Source: Pseudozyma flocculosa PF-1
Lineage: Eukaryota; Basidiomycota; Ustilaginomycetes; Ustilaginales; Ustilaginaceae
Length of the DNA: 64,000 nt
Direction of reading: 5' to 3'
Assembly: GCF_000417875.1 (NCBI RefSeq)
Contig: NW_006920870.1
Span: 684,727 to 748,726, forward strand
Shown here: positions 12,401 to 22,375 of the stretch, one piece after another
How the letters are laid out: each line of letters starts with the position of its first letter
Position numbering within the stretch: position 1 is the stretch's first letter
Translations under genes and position numbers: made by a program
The notes under the pieces: model-generated
What the model was told of the DNA's origin: nothing
Seen by the model: the letters and a program-made list of their open reading frames with translations, nothing else
Database searches by the model: none

Positions 12401-13389
12401 CTCGCCCGACTATGGCATCGAGCGCCCGCTGCGCGAGTACGAGATCATCCACGAGGTGGCCGACACGCGCGCCAACGTCGACACCGACCACTTCCTCCTC
12501 AAGCGGACCGAGCTGTCGCCGTACCTGTCGATCCGCGCGGTGCCCACCAGCTCGCCCGCGCTGGCCGGCTACGTCTATGTGCAGGACAAGAAGAAGAAGT
12601 GGAGCAAGCGGTGGCTAGAGCTGCGCGACCACGCCCTGTACCACGCCAAGTCGGAAAAGGGCAAGGACGAGGCCATCATCTGCCAGATGTCCAACTTTGA
12701 CGTCTACCTCGTCGACCCGATCAAGGTCAAGGCGCCCAAGGCGCACGCCTTCGCGCTGCGGTCGCAGGACAAGATCACCATGTTTGAGAAGCCGGACCAG
12801 GACTACGTGCATTACTTTGCCCTTTCCGACCCGGCGGCCCACCGCGACTGGGTGCGGGCCATCATGAACGCGCGCACCTACATCCTGCGTCAGGAGCGGG
12901 CCGTGCTGTTCAAGCCTCCTCCTATCGCCTCAGCCCTCGAGGGNNNNNNNNNNNNNNNNNNNNGCCCTCGAGGGCCCCAGCGGCGGCGTCGTTGGCCTCG
13001 ACTCGGTCGCCATGGGCCCCACGCGGTCGGCGGCGAGCAACGGCGGCCTGTCGCGGCGCAACACGGCGCGACGTCCCGGCGGTCGAGGCAACGGTGCGGG
13101 ACCGTCTGCGGGCCCCACCCCGGCGGTGCCAGGTGTGCCCTCGGATGCGCCGCCGCCCCTGATCCAACCCGAGGTCCCGCCGCTGATTAGCCGCGAGGCT
13201 TTCAGCGGGCCGTTTGAAAAGGGCAGCCTGCTCGCCGACATTGCCATCAAGAATGCGAGCGAGGCGATGCGGTCGGTGCCCGTCAACACGTTTGCCGCCC
13301 AGGAGGCGAGGCGGAGGGAAGAGGCCATTGAGCGGCAGCGCAGGCTGCGCACCGAGGGGCAGCCTCTGATTGACCTGTCCAAGAGGTGA
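6486..13389 (+). CDS. Giant Ras-association/PH domain adaptor protein
   Basis: One reading frame runs nearly 7 kb without an intron. It is interrupted only by 20 N (12944-12963); overlapping the identical 11-bp flanks of that gap gives a continuous 2290-residue protein. Residues 1 to about 1900 look largely disordered (Ser, Pro, Ala, Gly) and include a strongly acidic Asp/Glu tract near residues 1395-1435. Near the C-terminus a Ras-association-like domain (about 1924-2015, beginning 'YKVYIMNKQRFTMAEIAPTA') is followed at once by a PH domain (about 2020-2132, with 'GYVYVQDKKKKWSKRWLEL'). The tandem RA-PH order is known from the Grb7/10/14 and MRL (RIAM/lamellipodin) families, which couple Ras-type GTPases and phosphoinositides to actin. 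A polarity role is inference from that architecture. Confidence 0.85.
12944..12963. other. 20-N gap placeholder
   Basis: Twenty undetermined bases are flanked on both sides by the same 11-mer, GCCCTCGAGGG (12933-12943 and 12964-12974). This looks like two contig ends that overlap, not missing sequence. Confidence 0.85.
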
Positions 13390-14104
13390 GGTGGCGTCCG
13401 CGCGCCCCGTCGTCGGACCGGACCAGGCACACCATGTTTTATCCGCGTAGACAACACGTGTATAGAGGCGAAAGAGAGAGACGAATGCAAGTGTACCAAC
13501 AGCAAGCCTGCGGCGAGCGAAAAAGAGGGTGGTCGGTGACTGGCGAGACGGGCGAGGATGGAGGATGGAGGATGGAGGATGGGGGGCGTCGACGTCGTTT
13601 GTGTGGGCGCGTTTCAGCTGCGCCGTCGTTTGAGCCGGGGGCTGAGCTGAATTCAACATCCACGCGCGACTCGATGAGCGGGTCAGGTCAGGAAAGCAGG
13701 CGAGGGCGAGCGAGACCAACACCGACGGCCCCTCTATCTGTTTGCCTGCCTGCCTGCCTGCCTGCCCGTCCCGCTGCCCCCGCCCCGCAGCGCGCATGCA
13801 ACACGGCTGAAATAAAACTCCACCCTGCAGGCCAGGCCGCCCTCGTCCTCGTCCTCTCGCCTTTGCACCGCCTCTCTCGCTGGCCCTCACTCCCTCTGAC
13901 CTCCCTTCGGCCTTTCTCGATTCCCTGCCACGTACTGCACTACCATCATCCCAACGCCACCCTACGCCACTCGACGTCCACTCCGCGACCCACCTTCACC
14001 ACCACCATCTCCTCCATTCTGCGATCTCTATTGGCACCAAGCAGCCCCACCCTCCCCCCATCAAAGACGACGACGACGACGAGGGAAAGGCACGAACACC
14101 ATCC
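13390..14104. other. Intergenic region RA-PH / RHO3
   Basis: These 715 bp hold the 3' flank of the RA-PH gene, a short GGAGGAT repeat at about 13555-13580, a (CCTG)n run and the pyrimidine-rich promoter of RHO3. No gene is seen. Confidence 0.6.
13744..13767. repeat. (CCTG)n microsatellite
   Basis: Five to six tandem CCTG/GCCT units lie about 340 bp upstream of the RHO3 start codon. Similar runs occur in several other promoters of this window. Confidence 0.85.
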
Positions 14105-15152
14105 ATGTCGTTCTGCGGTCTAGCCGGCGGGTCGGACGGCACCACATCACGCGGCCGCCTTTCGCGCAAGATCCTCGTGCTCGGCGACGGAGCGTGCGGA
14201 AAGACGTCGCTGCTCAACGTCTTTACCCGCGGATACTTTCCACAAGCCTAGTGAGTCCCTCGCATCTGCCTCGCCCTCCTCCCCTTCGTCCTGATATCGC
14301 CACTGACACTCGCCGACCTCTCCTCACCGCCTCGTCACGCACTCACGCCCCGCAGTGAACCGACCGTGTTTGAAAACTACGTCGAGACGCTAGACGTCGA
14401 CGGCGTCGGGCCCATGGAGCTCTCGCTGTGGGACACGGCGGGCCAGGAGGAGTTTGACAAGCTGAGGAGCCTCAGCTACGCCGATACGCATGTAGTCATG
14501 CTCTGCTTTTCCGTGAGTCCAGATGGCGGTCCGGAGCTGCGTGCTGGGTGACGGCAGAGACTGACCTGGCTGCACGGCCCCTGCGTGACCCCTGCTCGTC
14601 CTTGCCGCAGGCGGACAATCCGGTCAGCTTAGAAAACGTCGTTTCGCGAGTAAGTCGTCGAGCTGCGCTGCTCTTTGGACCAGGCTTCTGAGTCCGCGAG
14701 ACACGCTGACACACGAGCCGTGCCACTCCTTACACTCCGACCGTGCAGTGGGTACCAGAGATCCACGACCACTGTCCCGGCGTCCGCATCGTCCTCGTCT
14801 CGCTCAAGTGCGACCTGCGGCAAGACGACCGCGTCCTCGAAAAGCTCTCAAAGACGGGCGACGTGCCCATCACGTACGAGGTCGGCCTCCAGGTGCGTTG
14901 CGGTCGTCGCGTCGTCGTCGTAGCAGTGGACGCCTTTGTCTGACTGGCGGAACCGCGTCGATTGATCCCGTCTCTGCCCACTCACGTCCCATCGAACAGA
15001 CCGCGAGGAGGATAAAGGCGACGCGCTATCTCGAGTGCAGTGCCAAGTTCAACCGCGGCGTCAGCGAGGCCTTTGTCGAGGCTGCAAAGGTGGCCGCCGG
15101 GGCAAGAGCAAGAGGCGCAAAGGAATCCGGAGGCGGCTGCGTCATCTGCTAG
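14105..15152 (+). CDS. RHO3: Rho-family GTPase Rho3
   Basis: This predicted 212-residue small GTPase of the Rho3 clade controls exocytosis and actin polarity in fungi. Five exons (14105-14250, 14356-14512, 14611-14649, 14749-14892, 15000-15152) join in frame; all four introns are 98-107 bp with standard borders. The P-loop is 'GDGACGKTS', switch I is 'YEPTVFENY', switch II is '[16 protein letters not shown]', the base-recognition motif is 'KCDL', and 'LECSAK' is the G5 loop. It ends in the CAAX box 'CVIC', so it should be prenylated and membrane-bound. The string '[22 protein letters not shown]' region and '[18 protein letters not shown]' match Rho3 better than Rho1 or Cdc42. The Rom2-like exchange factor in this window is expected to serve Rho1, so a direct link is not implied. 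Confidence 0.93.
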
Positions 15153-15437
15153 TCGCCGCGCGTATGTCCCGCTGTCAAGACCGCATCGTCGCACCTATCC
15201 ACCCGACTAGACCGTCTGTCCCCCTCCCTCGCGCTCCTCGCGCACTCTGTAGTCTACTGGTTCCCTCGTACCCGCCCCTCGTATCCACTCCGCTACGGGC
15301 CCGGCCGTCCTCGTATCCTCGCTATACCCTGCCCCCGTCCCCTCCTTCTGCATCAGCGAAGCTTCCAATCCAACCCTTTCGCGCGTATCCGGCGGCACGG
15401 AGACGACCGCACACCGGCGCTGATCTTGACGCCTGGC

Positions 15438-15968
15438 TCAGCTGACCGGGCGTTGCAGCACGTGGTCGATGGCGAGAGGGGTAGTTGCGCTATGGTACGC
15501 TGCAGCGCCAGAGCAGAAGACAGAGGGGATAGACAGTCAGCCTGTGCTCGTGGGGTATGCCCGATGCTGGGTGACTGACGACGTACTGAACAAAATGCAG
15601 TACTTTTGGAGGTCGAGGAGGGGCGAGTTGAGCTCGTTCCACACTTGGAGCTCGTGGCTGTCGTAGGCGGTCGTGTAGCTGTAGCCCGAGGCCATCTCTC
15701 CCGTGACGGGCTTCCAGTCGTTGCCGTCCCGCTCGACGAGCTGCCAGATGTGGTTCATGTCGTTCTCGTTGGCCGTCAAATGAAAGAGGCGAATGCCGTA
15801 GACTGCGTCGACGTTCAACGAAAAGGTACCGAAGGCGTGCCAGTTGGCCGTCTTGATCATCTGCTCCTGAGCGCGCTCGACCAGCTTTGGCTCCTGCGCC
15901 TCGGCCAGAACAGGCGAGGCCAAGGATGCAAACAGGGCCGAGACGAGGGCGGGGGCGAAGAACTTCAT
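15438..15968 (-). CDS. Small secreted protein, tandem paralogue B
   Basis: The predicted precursor is 147 residues with a clear signal peptide (MKFFAPALVSALFASLASPV, then LAEA) and no other membrane segment. The family is not recognised. Exon 1 (15968-15587) and exon 2 (15499-15438) are joined across an 86-bp intron with a GTACGT donor. Exon 2 is 62 nt, exactly as in paralogue A. Shared with paralogue A are 'GTFS', 'W.L.ER.G..W', 'G.M..G', 'VW(D/N)ELNSP.LDL..Y' and 'TPL.I' near the C-terminus. The mature protein has a single cysteine, so a disulphide-rich fold is excluded. It lies 242 bp downstream of paralogue A on the same strand. A secreted effector or cell-wall protein is possible, but the function is unknown. 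Confidence 0.75.
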
Positions 15969-16210
15969 GGTGGCTGAATGCGATATGTACTCGGAGGGAG
16001 GGGAACGGGGGAGGAATGGGTGGAATGGGAGTAGCTCCCATTTCGGTGGGCCCCATCGAGACATGTTGTATACACGGTGGTGGGAACCCGCCTGCGTCCT
16101 CGTCGAGCCCGTAGAGCCACCCCACCTGCGCGTCCCAGGCCGAGCGACCTTCGCCGGTAAGCTGACTCCCCCCCACCTCGCCTGGTATGCATGGAACAGT
16201 CCTTTGCGCC
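15969..16210 (-). promoter_or_regulatory. Promoter of secreted paralogue B (duplicated)
   Basis: This 242-bp spacer contains a stretch (about 16082-16200) clearly similar to the promoter of paralogue A (about 16825-16940), including the shared 12-mer CGTCCTCGTCGA. A TATA-like sequence (GTATAC) lies near 16067-16072, about 100 bp upstream of the start codon. Confidence 0.55.
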
Positions 16211-16721
16211 TCAGTTGTGGGGCACTTGCAACGGCCTGTTGATGGGGAGCGGCGTGTCCTTGCCATAGTTCACTGAAAAGCCGTGAGCGCCAAACATTCA
16301 GGGGAGACGGTGAGCAGATCGGTTGAGCAGAGTCCTTGTATCGCAGGCTCGCCGGAATGATCCACGTACTGTAGACGATCTCGTACCTGGTCAAGTCCAG
16401 GTGGGGCGAGTTGAGCTCGTCCCAGACGCCAAGCCGGTGGACGTCATTGTTGGCATAGGCCCCGAAGCCTGTGCTCATCACGCCGATCACATACTGCCAC
16501 GAGGTGCCCTTGCGCTCGGCCAGCGTCCACGAGTGGGCGACGGTGCCATCGTCGGCATCGAACATGAAGAGGTGCTTGAGTCCGTCCCTCTGGATGGAGA
16601 AAGTACCGTAGTTGTCGAAGTGAATGTTCTTCACCACCTTCGTACCGGGCGATTGGGCCAGGACGGACACGGCCGAGGAGGCGAGTAGGCCAGAGACGAG
16701 GAGAGGGGACAGGAACTTCAT
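16211..16721 (-). CDS. Small secreted protein, tandem paralogue A
   Basis: The predicted precursor is 137 residues with an N-terminal signal peptide (MKFLSPLLVSGLLASSAVSV, then LAQ) and no further hydrophobic segment. Exon 1 (16721-16370) and exon 2 (16272-16211, 62 nt) flank a 97-bp intron with a GTACGT donor in phase 1. Splicing gives '..IVYMNYGKDTPLPINRPL' and a stop after 'QVPHN'. Without splicing the frame runs on into unrelated sequence. It resembles paralogue B throughout, including intron position, phase and length of exon 2, so the pair arose by tandem duplication. The mature protein is aromatic-rich and lacks cysteine. No known domain is recognised. Confidence 0.75.
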
Positions 16722-17253
16722 CGCGGTCTGATTGCTTGCAGGGACAGGTGCGTGGGTGTGTGTGAGTGGGTTGCGAAGGATGCCAAATGGGGGGTCAGCT
16801 TCCGCGCCGTTGTCTTCCTATATAAGCTGGGAACCTGCCAGCGTCCTCGTCGAGCATCGAAAGCCAACCCCCACCTGCTCATCTCGGCCCGGACGCCTCG
16901 TCCCGGCAGGATGGCCCCACCTCACTTGGACATGGAACGGCTGCCGAGGATGGCTGTGAGGAGGGCCGTCGCCGAAGTGGGTCGCCGGAGCGATGACTGG
17001 CCGGCTCTTCAACCGGGTAGCTCTGCCTCGTCGGCCTTTTCATTCAGTCGCACCCCGTCGTCCCCACAATCACGGTCATGTCTCTCATTCAAACGGATCG
17101 AGCCAATGTGATCGGACAATCGGACCGTGGAGGGGAGGGGGAAGGAGAGGAGGGATCAATGGGGGATGGGCTGGGAAAGAGACGGGAGGCGACGCGGAGT
17201 GGCGGACAGCGAAGGGCGCGGCGCCCGTTCGCCGAGGGACACCGACCGGGGCC
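16722..17253 (-). promoter_or_regulatory. Promoter of paralogue A and 3' flank of the third secreted gene
   Basis: A TATATA element at 16818-16823 lies about 100 bp upstream of the paralogue A start on the minus strand. Adjacent sequence to about 16940 is duplicated upstream of paralogue B. From 16950 to 17253 nothing coding is seen. Confidence 0.5.
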
Positions 17254-17745
17254 TCACTTGCCGCCGCCGCCGCCAAACGAAAAGGCCGGGATGGGATAGT
17301 AGTGGTCGTTGACTGCGCCGCCGTCGATCCACGCAAGACTGACCGGTCAGCGACGGCGTCTGTGCGTGCGGCGAACGGGCAGCCTGGCCACGGACGGCCA
17401 CTCACCATCGACGTAGTACTTTCCAGCCGCGAGCTTGGGGTCGAGGAAGTCGGTGTAGGCCTGGTGCATGGCGGGCGTCGAGGTGGCGTCGGTGCAGCTG
17501 TCGCCAAAGTAGTAGGGCACGTTGGAGATGCTCGAGCCGCCCTTTTTGTTGGCAATGAACCAGGTGGCCTGGTAGCTGTCCTTGGCGGCGTAGAAGCAGA
17601 TGTTGGGCGCGCCATTCACCTGCTTGACCACCACCTGGCCAGCGCCGGGCACGTTCGAGGTTCCAGCCGACGTGGCCGCTCCGCCCGCGCAGCGTCCTGC
17701 CAGCAGGGTGACGGCAATGGAGAACAAGGTGAGGGTCTGCTTCAT
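17254..17745 (-). CDS. Small secreted protein, probable distant member of the cluster
   Basis: The predicted precursor is 132 residues. The signal peptide begins MKQTLTLFSIAVTLLAGRCA and is followed by a Gly/Ala/Ser-rich spacer and a compact domain with two cysteines ('NICFY' and 'DSCTD'). I join exon 1 (17745-17406) to exon 2 (17312-17254) over a 93-bp intron, phase 1. The acceptor chosen is the GCGCAG at 17313, because it gives '..KYYVDVNDHYYPIPAFSF', a Gly5 tail and a stop. The nearer CAG at about 17342 leaves a long frame of different character. 'FLDPKLAAGKYYVD' resembles 'LNSPHLDLTRYEIVY' of paralogue A, and the phase-1 intron sits in the same place, so distant kinship is likely but unproven. 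Function is unknown. Confidence 0.65.
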
Positions 17746-18168
17746 GGTTGAGACGGGTAGCTATACAGTGTGGTGACCGGGGATGCGAGAGGGGACGATG
17801 ATGGATGCGAGTTTCGAATCGATGGGAAGCCCGAGGAGGGCGGTTCTTATAGCCTTTGGGCCCAGGGGGCGACCCTCGAGCGAGCCAGAGGTGCACGCAG
17901 GGTGAAGGTCAAGATGAGACGATCCCACTGCGGCTCTTGCGGCTGTGGCGCGGTGCGATGTCAGGAGTCCACGCTGGTTGCCTCGAGTGTCAATGGGAGG
18001 GCGTTGACGGCGGGCTGGATGCTCGATGTGCGCGTCGGCGCCCCCTGCGTGCGAACCTTGTGGGGCTGTTGTGCGGTTGGCCATTCAATGTCGGGTGTGT
18101 CGTCGAAGCGGTTCAGGGTGGGGGTTGCAACGAAACAGTGTAGGGACGGCGGCGAGGGGGAACCGGGC
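17746..18168. promoter_or_regulatory. Promoter of third secreted gene / 3' flank of XPB
   Basis: These 423 bp separate the secreted-protein start from the XPB stop codon. No gene or clear element is seen beyond TATA-like sequence (TATAC, TATAG) within about 120 bp of the secreted-protein start. Confidence 0.4.
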
Positions 18169-20674
18169 CTAGTCGTCCTGGCCCCTCTTTTTGGCGCTGG
18201 CCGCCCTCTTCTGGAAGAGCTTGTGCCTGCCCTGGTCCTTGTTGAGCGTCTTGTTGACGGAGCGGTTGCGCTCGATGTAGGACATGTGCTGTGCGCCGCT
18301 GAGGGCGTTGAGGCTGCCCGTGGTGCGCTGGGCCTTGGCGACGCCGCCGGCCAGGTTCGAGGGTCCGGCGGCGGCGTTGCGGCCGCGCGACGAGGCGGAC
18401 GCGGCGCTGGCGCTGAGGTCATCGGCCCACTCGCCGCCGCGGAGGTCGGAGCCGAGGTCGGCGGCGCTCTCGTTGGCGATGAGGACGCTCTGCAGCAGCT
18501 CGATCTGCTCCTCCTGGGTCCTGTAGACGAGGCCGGGCATGTCCTCCATGCCGACGAGGTGGGTGATGACGCGGAAGGCGTAGCCCTGGTCGATGAGGAA
18601 CTGCTGGCGCTTGGTCGAGTAGAACATCTCGGACGTGTCCTTGCTGACGAGGCTGTAGAAGAAGGCGTTGAATCCCTCGTCGTTCCTGCGCTTGGCCCGG
18701 AGGATGCGGCCGAGGCGCTGCGCCTCCTGGCGGCGCGAGCCAAAGTGCGACGACACCTGGATCAGGCAGGTGGCCTCGGGCAGGTCGATGGACGTGTCGC
18801 CGACCTTGGAGAGGAAGATGGTGTTGACGAGCGGGTTGTGCTGGAAGTTCTGCAGGATGCGCATGCGCTCGACGTGGGCGGTGCCGCCGTGGATGAAGGG
18901 CTTCTTGAGCTTGAAGGCGTACGCCTCGAGGGCGTAGACGTTGTCGGAAAAGACGATGATCTTGTCGCCGCGATTCTCGTGGTAGTCGATGAGGAACTGG
19001 CAGGCCTGGAACTTTTGCGGGTTCATGCAGTAGAGGAGCATCTTTTTGCGGCTCTTTTCGCGCAGGTACTCGCGGTAGAACTCGGGCGTCATGGGGCACC
19101 ACACCTCGGCGCACTGGACCGTGGCGATGTGGCCCTTGGCGGCGAGGTCCATCCAGTTGGCCTCGTAGAGCTTGGGGCCGACGAGGAAGTTGAGCTCGTC
19201 GATCTTTTCGTCCTCGCGCACCAGCGTCGCCGTCAGGCCGAGCTTCGAGTGCGCCTTGATCTTGGTCAGGACGCGGCGGAACATGCTGGCCGGCACGACG
19301 TGGACCTCGTCGAGCAGGATGAAGCCCCACTCGCGGCTCTCGAGGAAGTTCATCATCTTTTGCGACATGTGCGCGCGCTTGCCCGTATTGGCCACCATGG
19401 AGTAGGTCGAGACGACGATGCCCGCGGCGCCCGAGAACTTTTCCTTTTGGTCGGCCGTAAAGACGCTGATCTGGCTGTCCTGGATGTTGCTCCACTGCAG
19501 GAACTGCTGGCGCCACTGCATCACGCTGACGCTGCTGGTGCACAGCACCAGGCAGCTCTTTTTGATGGTGCACGCCGCCGTGATGCCCACCAGCGTCTTG
19601 CCCGCGCCGCACGGCAGCACAATGATGCCGCTCCGCGCTCGGCCGTTGCCAAACATCTTGGCCAGGCTCTTTTCCTGGTAGGGGCGGATGTGCGTGATGG
19701 GCTTGAGGTCGATCTCGAGGTCGGCGTTGAGCTGGTCGTTGCGGAAGTCGTACTCCTCGAGCATCGGGTAGCCGATGTCGTTGCACCGCTTCTTGACCTG
19801 CTCAATGTACTCTTCGGCGATCTCGAAGCTGTGCACGGTGTCGTCCTCGTCGAGCTCGTCGGCCTCGTCGACGCCGATGATGGCCGAAAACAGGTCCGCC
19901 TCGTCCTCCCGCCGCGCCGCCTGCGAAGACTCGGCGGGCGGTCCCGTCGGCGCGCGGGCCGCGCCTCCCGCCTGCTTGGCCTTCCTCGCCGCGCTCTCGG
20001 TGCCCGGGATGACCAGGTCGCCCTTGGTCGGCGCCTGCGCCTTGCCCAGCACCTCGAGCCGGCCCGACTTGGCCGCGCTGGGGTCCTCGCGCACCCGCGC
20101 CGCGCCGATGATGTCGTCGCGCAGCAGCATCTGGAGGATGTCCGGGTGAGCGCTCTCGACAAAGTAGCGGTTCTGCTTGAGCACCAGCTTGATCTTGCCG
20201 AAGCTCGCCGTGTACTCGCGGATGAAGTCGAGCACCGACTCGGGCACGGGCACCTTGCTCAGGCGGTTGAGCACCTCGATGATGTCGTTGGGCTGCAGGC
20301 CCACCGAGACGGCCGCATACAGCGAGTACGGCGTCAGCTTGTACTCGTGGATGTGCGCAGGTCGGCTGACGGGCTCCGAGATGGCGATGAGGAAGTCCTG
20401 CGCCTGCTCGGCGAGCGGGCTGAACCCCTCGAGGATGATGTGCCCGTCGTCCGGCGAGATCCACAGCGGGCGGCTGGCGTGGTCTAGCTTCAGCGGCATC
20501 TTGGTAAAGTCGCGGCTGTGGAAGCGCAGTTCGCCCTCGCCGTCGTCGTCGCTGCCCCCGCCGCCCGGTGCCGTGGCCGGGTTGGACACCGCCGTCTTGC
20601 CCTTGCCCTTACCCTTTGCCATCCTCGAGCGGCTAGAAGAGGTGCCGGTGTAGTCGTCGCCCGAGTCGTCATCG

Positions 20675-20717
<43 letters not shown>

Positions 20718-20859
20718 CCGCGCCGCCTCCGTTGCGACCGGACATGGAGTCGTGGGCAGCGGAAGCGGAAGCGGCTGCGGTGCTGGCCGCGGCGCCCGCA
20801 GCTCCGCGCGGCTTCAGCTTGACGGTGACCTTGGGGCGCCTTGCCGGCTGCGACGACAT
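18169..20859 (-). CDS. SSL2: TFIIH 3'-5' DNA helicase/translocase XPB (Ssl2/Rad25)
   Basis: This 896-residue, intronless gene encodes the XPB subunit of TFIIH, which opens promoters for RNA polymerase II and acts in nucleotide excision repair. Residues 1 to about 110 are basic then strongly acidic (an Asp run). The N-terminal XPB region follows. The helicase core has Walker A '[10 protein letters not shown]' near residue 415, the Walker B box 'DEVH' near 518, '[13 protein letters not shown]' containing the XPB-specific R-E-D motif, and motif VI '[12 protein letters not shown]' near 720. The ATG at 20859 starts '[19 protein letters not shown]', which looks like a genuine head. The frame stays open for another 121 codons upstream, beginning with a polyglutamine run. 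The length is close to that of yeast Ssl2. Confidence 0.96.
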
Positions 20860-21172
20860 GCTGGGCGGTCGGTGGCGTCGGTCTGTGAGCGAGGACAGAC
20901 AGGCGAGCAGGCGATGGATGCGAGGCGGACGGCGGAGGGAGAGTGGGCACGAGGCGAAGCTGAGGAAGGGGCCGGTCAGCGACGGGGTTTCCCTGGGGTG
21001 ACGGGGATGGTGGCGGTCGGGAGGAAAGGTGCGATGCAGCCGACAGGGGCCATTTGAGCTCGAGTGCGCAGCCAGCCAGCCAGGCCAGGGCCCCTTTCCA
21101 AAAATCACACACGCTCCCCTCTGCTTCTGGCCAGCCCGCCTCCACACCTGGCCGGCTGCCCTGAGGGCTTCG

Positions 21173-21174
<2 letters not shown>

Positions 21175-21219
<45 letters not shown>
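21175..21219. repeat. (CTG)15 trinucleotide repeat
   Basis: Fifteen uninterrupted CTG units on the plus strand (CAG on the XPB strand) lie about 315 bp upstream of the chosen XPB start. Imperfect CTGCAACATCAC-type repeats follow to about 21,300. Confidence 0.95.
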
Positions 21220-21220
<1 letters not shown>

Positions 21221-21481
21221 AACCTGCCAGCTACATCACCCCTGCTGCAACATCACTTGCAGCATCATCACCTGCTGCAACATCACCTGCTGCACTCAAC
21301 TGCTTTCCCCTCATCTGTGCTGCTCCTTGTGCACTCTGACTAAGTCTGACTGACTGACTGATCAACAGTCTGCACCATCTGACTGGCTCTCACTGCAAGG
21401 CTGCATCTGCAAGCCACCATCTGCCTGTGCTGCACCAGGCAGTTTGTCAGAGGGCTACAGGATGCGGGGTGTGGCATCTGA

Positions 21482-21985
21482 AGAGCCCGCAGACAGGTTA
21501 CGCGCCTGATCAAGAGCCTGACGCGGGGCCCTGTCCAGGTCAGCATCGACCATGACCGTACCAAGGTCTTTGAGCGCTCGCGCAGCCTCGTCAACAATGC
21601 GCTCCGCGAGCAACTCCGCTGGCTGGCAATCCAGCCGCTTGTCAAGAGTCTGCAGCAGAAGAGCATCAGTGTCATCTTCAGTGCAGGCACCTGCAGGCCG
21701 GTCCACATCTCTGTCATCGCCCAGCACTCCTCGTCCAAGCTCCTGATCCTCTACAACACCGGCCACAACAGCCAAGTTGTCAAAGAGGAACTCGAGACGT
21801 TTCACTGTGCTTCTGGCATTGACCTCACCTGCGGCGCCAAGCAGCACACCATCGCCAAGAGGATGACTGCAGGCTGCAGAAACATCCACAGCAAAAGCGA
21901 GGAGATTGTCTTGAGCAAGGGCCATGCCTTTGCGCTCAATGGCAAGTTTGCCTTCAGGACTGGCCAGATCCAGCTGCAATGCTGA
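21482..21985 (+). pseudogene. Stop-free coding-like fragment, unidentified
   Basis: This frame stays open for 167 codons to a TGA at 21983-21985 and has many codons ending in G or C (for example around 'VFERSRSLVNNALREQLRWL'). It has no early ATG, and the frame upstream is closed by a TGA at 21479-21481. The opposite strand is also open over most of the stretch, so the coding strand is uncertain. Possible explanations are a broken gene, a mobile-element remnant, an exon of a gene whose other exons I cannot find, or chance. No family is recognised. Confidence 0.3.
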
Positions 21986-22186
21986 AGCAGCAATGTACAC
22001 AGGTTTCTGCTGCACCTTGAGATGGCATCATCTGCCCATCAGTCCTAGCAGCAATAGGCCTGCATGACTGCAGCTGTCAACAAGCACATGAACATGCCAC
22101 TCTGTCCTTGCTGCAGAACTGCCAAAGAGCTGCAGCATCATCTTGGCAGGTGGTGTAGCTAGAAGAGCAGTGCTTGACTCATGTAC

Positions 22187-22375
22187 CTTGCACCTGGGCC
22201 ACTCTTGGTGCTGTCAGCATCAGAGAGCCACACTGCACCCTGAACTCCTTGTTGTCTTCTTCAGAGCCAGTCTTGTGCAATGTGCTGAGCAGGCAAAGGG
22301 CTCAGCCCTTGGTGAACCTGTTGTTGTCAATGAGGAAGCTGACCTTGATGACAGCCGTCTGCTTGCCACAGCCCT
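22187..22375 (-). pseudogene. Minus-strand coding-like fragments, broken
   Basis: Two short frames read like protein ('CGKQTAVIKVSFLIDNNRF' from about 22,370 and 'KTGSEEDNKEFRVQCGSLML' from about 22,280), each ended by a stop. A G/C-ended codon pattern supports the first. They may be parts of the same decayed element as the fragment at 21482-21985, although that one reads on the other strand. Identification is not possible from sequence alone. Confidence 0.2.

Noticed and set aside
17770..20487. Open frame of about 900 codons on the plus strand opposite XPB
   Set aside because: It is the mirror of the G/C-ended codons of XPB, which rarely create stops on the other strand. Its composition (Leu, Val, Ala, Asp, His, Arg) has no domain, and XPB is beyond doubt.
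22080..22160. Resemblance of a minus-strand frame ('HVHVLVDSCSHAG') to a retroelement protease active site
   Set aside because: The expected D-(S/T)-G triad is not present, the frame is closed soon after, and no reverse transcriptase or integrase motifs are nearby.
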